Notes: generated by a model not told the origin, from the sequence alone. Positions 21,304 through 29,374 are shown, counted from the first letter of the stretch. The stretch is DNA of 37,630 bases from Pseudomonadota bacterium (GCA_021806605.1 JAJZQY010000013.1:1-37630); one strand, 5' to 3'. Translations and numbers: made by a program.

Positions 21304-23426
21304 GTTTGCCTGTCAAAATTGTAGTGGCGTATTCCTTCCAGGATGCCCAGTGCGCAAGCACCATGCGCGAAATATATCTGTTCGATGCCTTTGAGCGGAT
21401 CGAGTTCCGCACTATGGTTTCCCACCACTACGCCGAGAGTATCTCCCATGAGCATTTCCTCGTCGTTTCCAGAATCTCCGGCGACGAGGAAATGCTCCAA
21501 GGGAAGCCCCCATCTGTAGGCGAGGTAGCGGATGGCATGCCCTTTCGATGCGCGTATCGGCAGAACGTCGAGATAGGCATCGTGAGAAAAGACCAGCCTC
21601 GCATGCAAATTTCTTTCTCTGAGGTGCCGGTATATCCGAGCAAGCGTTGGCATAGCCGAGGGGTCGGCATTGTAGCTCAACTTGAATTCCCGCTGATTTT
21701 CAAGCGGCTGGAGCGCCAGTCCGGGAATGTCTTTCATGGCTTCACGAAGGGCCTCCCTTCGCCACTGATGGCGGATGTGATTGGCCCATCCGTCGTCTCC
21801 GAGGAGATTCTGCCCGTAGTTGATTTCCGTGCCGACCGATGTCACCAAAATATTGGGAAGCGGGACCTTCCAGCTCTTCAGTACCTTGACCGCGCTTTCG
21901 AGCGTGCGGCCCGTCGCGATGCCGAAGGCGACCGAATCCGAATGCCGCTGCAGCCAGTGGACCAGATCGCTCAATCCTTCTCGGTGGCCGATCAGAGTGT
22001 TGTCGATGTCTGAAATCAGCACCCTTCGGCATCGCAGCCAGAACGATGGGCTTTGATGGACGAAGGCATGATTCCGGCGGATGAGCTTTCTTTCGCGGCG
22101 AAGAAGATGGCGCAGGGCCCGCAGGTACTTGTCGACATGGGCATCCCAGCTGTAATGTCTTTTCACGCCGATGATGCCCTGCTTGGACCATTTTCGCCAT
22201 TGCTGCAGATCCAATAGCGCCTTGTTCAAGCCTTCGGCAATCGATTCTGGATCGAGCGTGTCGACCAGCAGGCCGTTCCGGCAGTTTCCTAGGATGTCCT
22301 TGGGGCCGCCGTCGCTCGGGGCGACGAAGGGGAGGCCGCTCGCCGCCGCCTCGACAAGGGTCAGGCCGAAAGGCTCGGTCAGAGCAGAATTGACGAATAT
22401 GCCGCGGCGTTTTGCGGCCAGGCGATAGAGCTCGGGGACATCCATGCTACAGTGATGCTTGGGGAAAGCCACTTTCCCCCAAAGGTCGTAGCGGTCGATA
22501 TCCAGGAGCATGTCGTTCAGCACGCGGCCTTGTGCTTCCTCCAGGTTCCTGATGTTTTCGCGGTTCCCCGCGACGATGACGAGGTTGGCTGCTTCCTGCA
22601 GCCTTTTGTCGTTACCATAGGCAGCAAGCAGCCCTTTCAGGTTTTTCCTGCTTTCCGGCCTGCAGATGGTAAGTATCAGCGGTTTTTCAGGATCGGAAAG
22701 GAAGCGGTCGATTTCTCCCTGTATCTTCGATGCAGTTTTCCTTCGTCCGGGAGGGGAAAAGCGAGCAGTATCTATTCCCGGAGGAATCAGGATGCAGCGG
22801 CGCGGATCGTGATTCTGATATAGCCCGTACTGTTCATCGACCTCCTGGCGGGTGCTGGTTACAATCAGCGATGCATGCTTCAACACGTCCTCCTCGATGG
22901 CAATCCTTTTGGAGAAGTTGAACTGGCGTTCTATGGCGTGTTCCTTTCTGCCGCTTGCCAGCAACTGCGTTCTTTTCGGTATGCCCAAAGAATGCCCGGT
23001 ATGGACCAGCGGAATGCCCAGCAGCAGGGAAAGCTGTCTCCCCACGTAGCCGGCGTCGGCATAGTGGGAATGGATGAAGTCCGGAAGGCGATTCTGACTG
23101 CGAAGGTAATGCAGACATTTGTCGACCATCTGATCCAGATGTGGCCACAGCGCTTCCTTTCTGAGGTAGCGCCTGGGACCGAATGGCAGACGAATGATTT
23201 TTGCGCCTTCGCAAAGCGGCTCGCTTTCCCTAGAATAATCGGGAGAAATACCTTGATCTTCGATGAGGCGGGTTAGCAGGTCAACCTGCTCAACTTCCCT
23301 GTGTCGGGCCAGGGCGTTGGCGAGTTCCACTACGTAAGTGGATTGTCCGCCGGTGTCGGCATCTCGCCCCAATTCCAGGTTGGTTCCCCGGATCAGGCCA
23401 TGCACGCTGATCATCAGGATATACAA
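21300..23426 (-). CDS. sps: Bifunctional sucrose-phosphate synthase / sucrose-phosphatase
   Basis: A two-domain protein, 708 residues from TTG 23426. The GT4 domain begins [20 protein letters not shown], then [20 protein letters not shown], and carries [20 protein letters not shown]. It transfers glucose from UDP/ADP-glucose to fructose 6-phosphate. The C-terminal HAD domain (about 470-708) has [27 protein letters not shown] and [10 protein letters not shown], a complete set of sucrose-phosphatase motifs. I prefer TTG 23426 because GAGG lies five bases before it and homologues begin there. An in-frame GTG at 23447 adds seven residues, but its purine tract is too close. It overlaps pfkB by 13 bp. 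Confidence 0.93.
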   Translation of the reverse strand: MYILMISVHGLIRGTNLELGRDADTGGQSTYVVELANALARHREVEQVDLLTRLIEDQGISPDYSRESEPLCEGAKIIRLPFGPRRYLRKEALWPHLDQMVDKCLHYLRSQNRLPDFIHSHYADAGYVGRQLSLLLGIPLVHTGHSLGIPKRTQLLASGRKEHAIERQFNFSKRIAIEEDVLKHASLIVTSTRQEVDEQYGLYQNHDPRRCILIPPGIDTARFSPPGRRKTASKIQGEIDRFLSDPEKPLILTICRPESRKNLKGLLAAYGNDKRLQEAANLVIVAGNRENIRNLEEAQGRVLNDMLLDIDRYDLWGKVAFPKHHCSMDVPELYRLAAKRRGIFVNSALTEPFGLTLVEAAASGLPFVAPSDGGPKDILGNCRNGLLVDTLDPESIAEGLNKALLDLQQWRKWSKQGIIGVKRHYSWDAHVDKYLRALRHLLRRERKLIRRNHAFVHQSPSFWLRCRRVLISDIDNTLIGHREGLSDLVHWLQRHSDSVAFGIATGRTLESAVKVLKSWKVPLPNILVTSVGTEINYGQNLLGDDGWANHIRHQWRREALREAMKDIPGLALQPLENQREFKLSYNADPSAMPTLARIYRHLRERNLHARLVFSHDAYLDVLPIRASKGHAIRYLAYRWGLPLEHFLVAGDSGNDEEMLMGDTLGVVVGNHSAELDPLKGIEQIYFAHGACALGILEGIRHYNFDRQT

Positions 23427-24349
23427 GACTGCCTCGATCCGGTCCACTCTTCCAGAAAAGGTGCATAGAAATCTTCATGGTAAGGTGTCGCCCCACGGAT
23501 TGTGCATATTCCCGCAGCAAAATCTGTCGCTCTCGCCAGCGTGAGCTCGTCGTCCCATTCCTGCAATGCCCCAGCGATGAGCACGGCTGCGAAGCCATCT
23601 CCGGCCCCGACGCTGTCGATGAATTTCCCTTTCTTTCTGACTGTGGCCTGCATCTTTCTTCCCCCCCGTCCGAGCTGCCAGGCCCCATTGTCTCCGCAGG
23701 TGACGAGAATGCGTTGCAGATTAAACCGCAGGATGAGCGCCGCAGCATGCTCTTCAGGCGTCTTTCCGGAAATCCGCAGCATGGATGAAATCAGTCGAAG
23801 CTCTTCCTCGTTCATTTTGACGATGTCGGCGTGCTTCAGGGAGCGCTTGATTGTGGAAAAGTCGTACCATGGCTTCCTTAGGTTGACGTCGAGCATCCGG
23901 GGCGCGCGGCTGCTGGAAAACAGTGCCGTCAGCGCCCGACGGGAGGCTTCGCTGCGCTGCGCCAACGTGCCGAAGTAAATCATTTCCGGCCTGACTGCCA
24001 AAGCGATCATGTGCACGATGCCGGCATGGATGCGGTCATAGGCGCGGTCGGGTAATATCTCGAAACCGTGCCCGCTTCCGGTCATGCGGACAAGAACTTT
24101 CCCGCTCTCGCGGGTCATGTCGTTCTGCACCCCCCGAATGTCCATGCCGAGTCCCGTCATCGTTTCAAGGAGCTCAGTCCGGATTTCGTCGTTTCCAGTC
24201 CTGGTGATCAAAAGGGGGTCGAAACCGAATGCTCTGAGATGCCTCGCGACATTGAAGGGCGCGCCTCCCAGCACACTCCTGTCCGGAAAGACATCGGCAA
24301 GCACTTCTCCGAAAAGCGCGATGACTCGTTTTTCATGGGTATTCTGCAA
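23414..24349 (-). CDS. PfkB-family carbohydrate kinase, probable fructokinase
   Basis: A 311-residue ribokinase-fold kinase. The N-terminal substrate lid is LFGEVLADVFPDRSVLGGAP followed by FNVARHLRAFG; the C-terminal ATP/anion-hole signature is DSVGAGDGFAAVLIAG with the catalytic Asp. In this operon the natural substrate is fructose released by sucrose synthase, giving fructose 6-phosphate for reuse by SPS; this is inferred from context. The start is TTG 24349, the only start-like codon near the expected N-terminus, with a weak GAGA before it. It is the first gene of pfkB-sps-sus-mscS-UPF0178. Confidence 0.9.
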   Translation of the reverse strand: MQNTHEKRVIALFGEVLADVFPDRSVLGGAPFNVARHLRAFGFDPLLITRTGNDEIRTELLETMTGLGMDIRGVQNDMTRESGKVLVRMTGSGHGFEILPDRAYDRIHAGIVHMIALAVRPEMIYFGTLAQRSEASRRALTALFSSSRAPRMLDVNLRKPWYDFSTIKRSLKHADIVKMNEEELRLISSMLRISGKTPEEHAAALILRFNLQRILVTCGDNGAWQLGRGGRKMQATVRKKGKFIDSVGAGDGFAAVLIAGALQEWDDELTLARATDFAAGICTIRGATPYHEDFYAPFLEEWTGSRQSCIS

Positions 24350-24421
24350 TGTTTTCTCGAAGGAAGAGAATCGGAACCAGATAAATATTTAAACAAATTT
24401 ATATTGAACAAAAGTATTTTT

Positions 24422-24450
24422 ATGATATACCCCGATCCCGATGAATGCAA
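24422..24450 (-). promoter_or_regulatory. Candidate promoter of the sucrose operon
   Basis: On the minus strand TTGCAT (24450-24445) is separated by 17 bases from TATCAT (24427-24422, five of six). The start would be near 24415, giving an AT-rich leader of about 65 bases. It begins only ten bases from the thyA-end repeat, so the operon carries its own promoter at the junction. Confidence 0.5.
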
Positions 24451-24457
24451 CTCGGGA
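24436..24457. promoter_or_regulatory. Inverted repeat over the sucrose promoter -35
   Basis: TCCCGA and TCGGGA form a perfect 6-bp dyad with a 10-base spacer, overlapping the proposed -35. It could be an operator. There is no T-run, so it is not a terminator on either strand. Short enough to be chance. Confidence 0.3.
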
Positions 24458-24460
24458 GCA

Positions 24461-24485
24461 TCAGACCGCCATGGGCGCAGTCAGG
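24461..24485 (-). repeat. 25-bp direct repeat, copy 1 (thyA 3' end fragment)
   Basis: Identical to 26562-26586 and in the same orientation. On the minus strand it encodes LTAPMAV and the stop codon, exactly the C-terminus of ThyA. Sequences outside the 25 bp are not alike. Confidence 0.95.
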
Positions 24486-24492
24486 AGGGAAA

Positions 24493-24607
24493 TGCGCAAC
24501 GGCCTGTTGGCGACCAGCGTGAGCTGAATCCTGACCCGCTGTGCGGCCCGGAAAAGAATGTCCTTGATTGCAGACGGACAGGCATCGGCATCGACCCAGA
24601 TGTTCAT
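24493..24607 (-). repeat. 115-bp direct repeat, copy 2 (truncated UPF0178 5' end)
   Basis: Matches 17916-18030 at 114 of 115 positions, same orientation. The match stops exactly at the ATG on one side. Around the other end both copies have AGGAGG nearby, a possible microhomology. Confidence 0.95.
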
Positions 24608-24616
24608 GCCGCCATG

Positions 24617-25648
24617 TTACCGGCTTTTCGATGGAAAAATCTGATGGATCATGCCGGAACTGAAAGGATTGCCTGAGGCACGCCGCTCCCGCTTGCGCCG
24701 GTAGAGCGCCTGATCTGCCTGGGCCAGCAGGCTGATGGGCGAATCGATCGCTTTCGTGCAGGAGGCGATGCCGACCGAGATGCCGACGCAAAGGGGTTCG
24801 CTGCTGGAAAGCGCGATGGGAGCGCAGACTGCTTCGGTGATGCGTCTGACCAGCGTTTTTGCAGACTTGCCGGAGCTTACGACTGCACCGAACTCGTCGC
24901 CGCCGAGACGCGACAATACGTCTTCTGCACGGAATTGTCCGCGCAGTCGCCTGGCCACTTCGCAGAGGACTTCGTCTCCTGCAGCATGGCCGAACCGGTC
25001 GTTGATGGCCTTGAATCCGTCCAGATCCATCAGCAGCAAGAAGAAAGTGCTGTCGGTCTGGATTGCGTGGGCCAGCGCCCTGTCGAATTCGACCCGGTTG
25101 GAAAGCCCGGTGAGGTGGTCGGTGAGGGCAAGCTGTGCCAGTCGGATCGAGCGTCTGCGGCTTTCCAGGGCTGTCATCGCCAGGGCGGCAAGATCGCGCA
25201 GCACAGCCCTGTGCGATTCTCCGAAGATGCGCGGCTTGTTGTCCACCACGGCAATGGTGCCGAGGGCGTGGCCCTGCGCATCGACGAGCGGGGCGCCGGC
25301 ATAAAAGCGCAGATGCGGGGGGCCTGTGACCAGGGGATTGTCCTTGAAGCAGGGGTCGCGAGCGAGATCTTCGACGACCAGAAGCTGATCGGGCAGCATC
25401 AGGGCGTGAGCGCAGAAAGCGATTCTGCGGTCGAGTTGCGGCACTTCGAGCCCGAGCTTGGACTTGAACCAGAGCCTGTCGGAATCCATCAGGCCGATCA
25501 CTGCGACCGGCGTATCGAAGGCATGGGCGGCCACCCGGGTCAGGGCATCGAAATCCACTTCCGGGGGGGTATCCAGGATATTGTAGGAACGCACCGCTTC
25601 GAGACGCTGCGCTTCGTTTTCTGGAAAGGGACACGAGTCGTGCGACAT
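24617..25648 (-). CDS. GAF-GGDEF diguanylate cyclase
   Basis: A 343-residue cytoplasmic protein. The N-terminal GAF domain (about 15-165) is recognisable from YNILDTPPEVDFDALTRVAA and GAPLVDAQGHALGTIAVVDN. The GGDEF domain (about 175-335) has LTDHLTGLSNRVEFDRAL and the active site RLGGDEFGAVV. RAED lies five residues before GGDEF, the RxxD product-inhibition I-site, so the enzyme is predicted to make cyclic di-GMP and be feedback inhibited. I start at ATG 25648, preceded by AAGGAG; the frame is open to 25690. No membrane segment or EAL domain. It follows the one-TM protein gene by 63 bases. Confidence 0.93.
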   Translation of the reverse strand: MSHDSCPFPENEAQRLEAVRSYNILDTPPEVDFDALTRVAAHAFDTPVAVIGLMDSDRLWFKSKLGLEVPQLDRRIAFCAHALMLPDQLLVVEDLARDPCFKDNPLVTGPPHLRFYAGAPLVDAQGHALGTIAVVDNKPRIFGESHRAVLRDLAALAMTALESRRRSIRLAQLALTDHLTGLSNRVEFDRALAHAIQTDSTFFLLLMDLDGFKAINDRFGHAAGDEVLCEVARRLRGQFRAEDVLSRLGGDEFGAVVSSGKSAKTLVRRITEAVCAPIALSSSEPLCVGISVGIASCTKAIDSPISLLAQADQALYRRKRERRASGNPFSSGMIHQIFPSKSR

Positions 25649-25711
25649 TTCTTCTCCTTCTTCTGACTTGACTGCTTCTGAAATCCTCAAATCCGTCAGG
25701 GCCTGCCCCGA

Positions 25712-26287
25712 TCACCGGCCGGAGGCGCAGTAGGCCCGGGCGAAGCCGGATTTGCGGCTTTTGGCCAGCAACTCCAGGGATGCGCCTATCGAGGCGTCGT
25801 TGAGCCTCTTGCGCTGTTCGGCAGCATAGGGAAAAAGCAGACCATTGAGGTCGGAAGCATCCTTCCCGAAAAAGCGTTCGACTGTTGCCAGGTCGCAAAG
25901 GTTCGCGCAGGTGCAGGTGCGCAGATTGTCGAAGAACGCGTTCAGGAGACTCACATCGCCTTCCAGCCGGTTCCTGCGTATCTCGGCATCGAGATAGACA
26001 TAAAGCGCGCGCTCCCCCTGCCTTTGCTTTGCGAAAATCTCCTCCGCCCTGGGATTCCAGAAATTCTCGAGCCGGGTTCTTGCCTGGAGGAGCGAGCCTT
26101 CGTTGTATTTTTCGACATACTGCAGCGTTTCCCTGACACGCTCGGCCGAAGCCCTGTCGACATATTGCAGCACCGCGAAAATGCTGCCCGAAAAGACACC
26201 GGCGATCGTCACCCAGGTGGCGATGATATCCGACCAGAGCTTGAGTCTTCCCAACTCATTTGCACCAGGAGGGAGGTTGATCGCCAT
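25712..26287 (-). CDS. Unrecognised single-TM protein
   Basis: I do not recognise a family. From ATG 26287 it has 191 residues: a hydrophobic segment near the N-terminus (IIATWVTIAGVFSGSIFAVL, about 19-40), then a charged, largely helical cytoplasmic part, and a Cys-rich stretch LRTCTCANLCDLATVERFFG. No signal peptidase site is obvious; the helix is probably an anchor. The start is uncertain: a GTG at 26344 is in frame, but the sequence up to 26287 is shared with the preceding gene's coding region in another frame. It overlaps the small secreted-protein gene by 32 bp and precedes the diguanylate cyclase, suggesting one transcription unit. Confidence 0.65.
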   Translation of the reverse strand: MAINLPPGANELGRLKLWSDIIATWVTIAGVFSGSIFAVLQYVDRASAERVRETLQYVEKYNEGSLLQARTRLENFWNPRAEEIFAKQRQGERALYVYLDAEIRRNRLEGDVSLLNAFFDNLRTCTCANLCDLATVERFFGKDASDLNGLLFPYAAEQRKRLNDASIGASLELLAKSRKSGFARAYCASGR

Positions 26288-26501
26288 GGCAGGGGTTGGG
26301 CAGCATCCGATCCCCGGGGGCCTCCTCCTTCGGCGCTTTTTCACGCGACTTTTCGGTACGTTCTTCCGCTTTCTCCTTTTGCGCTTTCTTCAATTCGTGC
26401 TTTTCGGCAGCTTTCCCTTTTGGCGACTCATCCGGCTGATCGGCGAAAGCGCCCGGCATCGCCAATCCCAGAGCGAGGATCAAAACAACTTGAAGCCGCA
26501 T
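26256..26501 (-). CDS. Small secreted Lys/Glu-rich protein, unrecognised
   Basis: An 81-residue protein with a clear signal peptide (MRLQVVLILALGLAMPGAFA, cleavage after FA-DQ). It is followed by an extremely charged stretch (KGKAAEKHELKKAQKEKAEE, RTEKSREKAPKEEAP) and a short tail with two cysteines (NPCHGDQPPSWCK). A Shine-Dalgarno GGAGGGG stands just before the ATG, supporting a real gene. The mature part is low complexity, so homology would be hard to read. It is the first gene of a three-gene set with the one-TM protein and the diguanylate cyclase. Confidence 0.6.
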   Translation of the reverse strand: MRLQVVLILALGLAMPGAFADQPDESPKGKAAEKHELKKAQKEKAEERTEKSREKAPKEEAPGDRMLPNPCHGDQPPSWCK

Positions 26502-26561
26502 GTCCCCTCCAGATTTGAGATCTCATCTGGAGTGTAGATTCCTATTTCGGAAAGTCAATGT

Positions 26562-26586
26562 TCAGACCGCCATGGGCGCAGTCAGG
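26562..26586 (-). repeat. 25-bp direct repeat, copy 2 (3' end of intact thyA)
   Basis: The last seven codons and stop of thyA plus one base, identical to 24461-24485. The two copies bracket the 2.1-kb diguanylate cyclase set. Confidence 0.95.
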
Positions 26587-27533
26587 GGGGGGTGGTGCAG
26601 GTAGCCTTCCAGGGAGAAGTCGGAGGGCTCCACCTTTTCGAGCCACTCGGGCTGGTATTGCTTTGTTTTCGCAAATTCGGGGATGCGGTCTGCAATCACC
26701 AGGCGAGGCGCAGGGAGGGGATCTCTTCTGAGCTGCTCGTTCAGCATGTCGAGGTGATTTTCGTAGATGTGCGCATCCCCGATGAAATAGGTGAGCCAGC
26801 GCGGCGCGTAGCCGGTCAGCCTTCCGACCAGGCTCAATAAAACCGCGCCTTCGGTGATATTGAAAGGCGTGCCGAGGCCGACGTCGTTGCTTCGGATGTA
26901 GAGGCAGAGAGAGAGTTCTTTTTTCGATGCATTGGGCAGGAACTGGTAGAGCAGATGGCAGGGCGGGAGGGCCATTTCGTCGAGCTGCGCGCAGTTCCAG
27001 CCGTGAAAGAGGATGCGCCGGTCTGAAGGATTGTTCACGATGGTATCGAGGCACTGGCGCAGCTGGTCGACTGCCTTGTAGAGCAGCACTTTCTCCGTGC
27101 CGTTCTCGGAAAATTTCGCGACCACGGCATACCCTTTTTGCACGGCATCGGCTACCTGCGCTTCCTTCGCGGCATCGAGCGACTTGTATGCGGGCCATTT
27201 CCGCCACTGCACCCCGTAGATTTCGCCCAGGTCGTCTTCACCCTGGCGGTAGGGGTTGGCGAGCCACTGGGTGTTTTCGTTGGCGTTCTGGTCCCAGACC
27301 TTGCAGCCGAGCGCCCGAAATTCGGCTGCGCTTTTGCTCGCGCGCAGGAAGCCGACCATCTCTCCGACCGCCGATTTGAAGGCAAGCCGCCGCGTGGTCA
27401 CTGCAGGGAACCCTGTCTGCAAATCGAAGCGCATCATCGCCCCGGGGATGCTGATGGTCCTTGTTCCGGTCCGGTTCTCCTGCCAGGATCCCGTTTCCAG
27501 AATGGTCCTGACCAGATCGAGGTATTGCTTCAT
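26562..27533 (-). CDS. thyA: Thymidylate synthase
   Basis: Converts dUMP and methylene-tetrahydrofolate to dTMP. 323 residues, longer than the 264-residue E. coli enzyme. It begins [20 protein letters not shown], followed by the phosphate-binding [11 protein letters not shown]. The catalytic cysteine is in [10 protein letters not shown], and the cofactor/nucleotide region [20 protein letters not shown] corresponds to the usual FN-x-Y-A-LL segment in diverged form. The C-terminus [11 protein letters not shown] is the canonical end of the family. The ATG at 27533 has AGGAAG eight bases upstream; the open frame continues upstream into the divergent aminopeptidase but is not coding there. Its final 25 bp are duplicated at 24461-24485. 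Confidence 0.95.
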   Translation of the reverse strand: MKQYLDLVRTILETGSWQENRTGTRTISIPGAMMRFDLQTGFPAVTTRRLAFKSAVGEMVGFLRASKSAAEFRALGCKVWDQNANENTQWLANPYRQGEDDLGEIYGVQWRKWPAYKSLDAAKEAQVADAVQKGYAVVAKFSENGTEKVLLYKAVDQLRQCLDTIVNNPSDRRILFHGWNCAQLDEMALPPCHLLYQFLPNASKKELSLCLYIRSNDVGLGTPFNITEGAVLLSLVGRLTGYAPRWLTYFIGDAHIYENHLDMLNEQLRRDPLPAPRLVIADRIPEFAKTKQYQPEWLEKVEPSDFSLEGYLHHPPLTAPMAV

Positions 27534-27568
27534 GTTCTTGACTTCCTGCGCATGGCAAAGATAGCCAT

Positions 27569-27574
27569 TATAAT
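27569..27574 (+). promoter_or_regulatory. -10 element for the M17 aminopeptidase gene
   Basis: A perfect TATAAT lies 27 bases before the ATG at 27601, in the 67-base divergent gap with thyA. No convincing -35 is found at 16-18 bases, so this is only a candidate. Confidence 0.4.
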
Positions 27575-27600
27575 GCCGTTTTCCACGGAAGGAATCCGAG

Positions 27601-29019
27601 ATGCTTGCAGAACTGAAACAGGGTCGAGAAAAGCCGGAAGGCGCGCATGTCCTTTTTCTCTTTCCCGATCTTGAAACGATCCCGGAAAAGGCTGTTCTCG
27701 ACAGGATCATGGCGAGAAAGCAGCTTGAAGTTTCAGACCTGGCTGAAAAGCCGGTCGTGGTGGACAGCGGCGAGATGCGGGTCTGGGCCATGGTCGATCC
27801 GGGTAAAAGCGAATTCGAGAAAGCGACTTTGCTGAGGAAGGCGCTTGCACCGATCCTGGATGAGGAGCCGAAAAAAGTTGCCATTGCGGTTTACGGCAGC
27901 GAAATGGAAAAAAGGGCGCTCGCCGAAGTCGCCCTGCATGCCGCCTGGATCAACGGCTGCCCGCTCTCGAGCAGAAAGCGGAAGCAGCCGGGAAAGCTGC
28001 AGGAAATCGAACTGTTCGGATTCGAGGGCGATTTTTCCGCAATCCGCGCGGCAAGCCTGGGCAATTTCCTGGCGAGGGACCTTACCGCCTCCCCGCCCAA
28101 TGAACTGACTCCCGGAGTCTACCGGGAGAAAATCGCAGGGCTTGCGCAGACTCATGGCTGGATTCACGCGGAATACGGTTTCGATGCGCTCCTTGAAATG
28201 GGAGCCGGCGCCTTCTGCGCAGTCGCCCAGGGAAGCCTGGTCGACGATGCCGCCATCGTGCATCTGGCCTACCGCCCGGAATCCGCAAGAAAACGGGCTT
28301 CCCTGGTGGGCAAGGGGATCTGCTTCGATACCGGGGGGCACAACCTGAAGCCTGCGCGCTACATGCACGGCATGCACGAGGACATGAACGGCTCCGCGGT
28401 CGCCCTGGGGATACTGCTCGCCGCATCGGAAGCGAAGCTCGATATTGCGATCGACTGCTGGCTCGCCATCGCGCAAAACCACATCAGCCCGAAAGCCTAC
28501 AAACAGAACGATGTCGTGACGGCGCTCAACGGGACGACCATAGAGATCGTCCACACCGATGCGGAAGGGCGCATGGTGCTTGCCGATGCGCTCACCCTGG
28601 CGAGCCGGGAGCGCCCCGATATCCTGATCGATTTCGCGACCCTCACCGGCAGCATGGGCGTTGCGCTGGGGAGCCGCTACAGCGGCGTCCTGGGAAACAG
28701 CGAAGAACTGCTCGAAATGGCGGTGGCCTGCGGCAAGTCGAGCGGCGAGCGGCTTTGCGCCTTTCCTTCCGATGCCGATTACGCCAAGGATCTGGAAAGC
28801 GATGCCGCCGATATCAAGCAGTGCACGCTGGAAGGCGATGCGGACCATATTCTCGCGGTCCGCTTTCTCGATAAATTCGTCGAAAATGACGTTCCCTGGT
28901 TGCATCTGGATCTTTCTGCCAGCAACTGCAAGGGCGGCCTCGGGGCGGTCTCAACCGACATCACCGGCTTCGGCGTGAAGTGGGGCATGGCGTTCCTGCA
29001 AAGCTGGGCGAATCGATGA
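27601..29019 (+). CDS. M17 family leucyl aminopeptidase (second paralogue)
   Basis: 472 residues. Family signatures in the C-terminal half: [18 protein letters not shown] (metal Lys and Asp, catalytic Lys), [12 protein letters not shown] (Asp) and [17 protein letters not shown] (Asp, Glu and the catalytic Arg). All metal and catalytic positions of PepA are kept, though neighbouring residues differ (HTDAEGR rather than [15 protein letters not shown] rather than DSGGISLK), placing it in a separate M17 subgroup from the pepA at 4.2 kb. GGAAGGA stands before the ATG. It is divergent from thyA, and its stop codon is part of the rnpB promoter. Confidence 0.92.
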   Translation: MLAELKQGREKPEGAHVLFLFPDLETIPEKAVLDRIMARKQLEVSDLAEKPVVVDSGEMRVWAMVDPGKSEFEKATLLRKALAPILDEEPKKVAIAVYGSEMEKRALAEVALHAAWINGCPLSSRKRKQPGKLQEIELFGFEGDFSAIRAASLGNFLARDLTASPPNELTPGVYREKIAGLAQTHGWIHAEYGFDALLEMGAGAFCAVAQGSLVDDAAIVHLAYRPESARKRASLVGKGICFDTGGHNLKPARYMHGMHEDMNGSAVALGILLAASEAKLDIAIDCWLAIAQNHISPKAYKQNDVVTALNGTTIEIVHTDAEGRMVLADALTLASRERPDILIDFATLTGSMGVALGSRYSGVLGNSEELLEMAVACGKSSGERLCAFPSDADYAKDLESDAADIKQCTLEGDADHILAVRFLDKFVENDVPWLHLDLSASNCKGGLGAVSTDITGFGVKWGMAFLQSWANR

Positions 29020-29025
29020 TAGAAT
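29017..29025 (+). promoter_or_regulatory. Extended -10 promoter of rnpB
   Basis: TGATAGAAT gives TG-A-TAGAAT, an extended -10 (five of six), six to seven bases before the expected RNA 5' end. The TGA is the stop codon of the upstream aminopeptidase gene. The -35 is poor. Confidence 0.6.
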
Positions 29026-29030
29026 GGATG

Positions 29031-29373
29031 CAGCTGGCCAGACAGTCGCTGCCCGAATAGGGGAGAGGAAAGTCCGGGCTCCGCAGAGCGGGATGCCGGT
29101 TAACTGCCGGAGGCCGTGAGGCCATGGAAAGTGCCACAGAAAACAGACCGCCGATGGTCCGCAAGGACACAGGCAAGGGTGAAAAGGTGCGGTAAGAGCG
29201 CACCGCGTCCGCGGTAACGCAGACGGCACGGCAAACCCCATCCGGAGCAAGACCAAATAGGGGAACCATAGCGTGGCTCGCGCTGTTCCCGGGTAGGTTG
29301 CTTGAGCCCTGGAGTAATCCAGGGCCTAGAGGAATGACTGTCCAAGACAGAACCCGGCTTATCGGCCAGCTAA
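29031..29373 (+). ncRNA. rnpB: RNase P RNA (bacterial type A)
   Basis: The catalytic RNA of ribonuclease P, which matures tRNA 5' ends. Conserved blocks in order: the P1 strand AGCTGGCCAGACAG at the 5' end, GAGGAAAGTCCGGGCT at 29065, ACCGCCGATGG near 29148, GGTAAGAGCGCACCG at 29191, CAAATAGGGG near 29254, GGGTAGGTTGCTTGAGCC near 29291, and ACAGAACCCGGCTTATCGG near the 3' end. The last is followed by GCCAGCT, which pairs with the 5' AGCTGGC to close P1. The whole RNA is about 343 nt. Small open frames on the minus strand here are not genes. The RNA 3' end abuts the stop codon of the convergent permease gene, and no T-rich terminator is seen. Confidence 0.97.
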
Positions 29374-29374
29374 T

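Larger units (their letters stand above)
24461..24607 (-). pseudogene. Chimeric remnant: UPF0178 N-terminus fused to ThyA C-terminal codons
   Basis: Reads in frame for 48 codons. Codons 1-38 repeat the UPF0178 N-terminus ([20 protein letters not shown], then [18 protein letters not shown]). They are followed by ISL and then LTAPMAV with the thyA stop. It starts nine bases after the diguanylate cyclase stop, so it may be translated, but it lacks most of the UPF0178 domain and is best seen as a recombination scar. At the joint, seven bases (24486-24492) separate the two repeats. Confidence 0.85.

Noticed and set aside
17916..24607. Insertion sequence or composite transposon explanation for the repeats
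   Set aside because: The repeats are gene fragments in direct orientation, without terminal inverted repeats or a transposase gene.
24420..25898. 492-codon open frame on the minus strand
   Set aside because: Shifted frame over the diguanylate cyclase and chimeric scar; no recognisable domain, while the cyclase frame has GAF and GGDEF motifs.
26508..26529. CCAGAT/ATCTGG inverted repeat before the small secreted-protein gene
   Set aside because: Only a 6-bp stem with a 10-base loop, no T-run and no link to a regulator; it could be chance.
28951..29345. Several short minus-strand open frames
   Set aside because: They cover the RNase P RNA gene in antisense and have no coding support.
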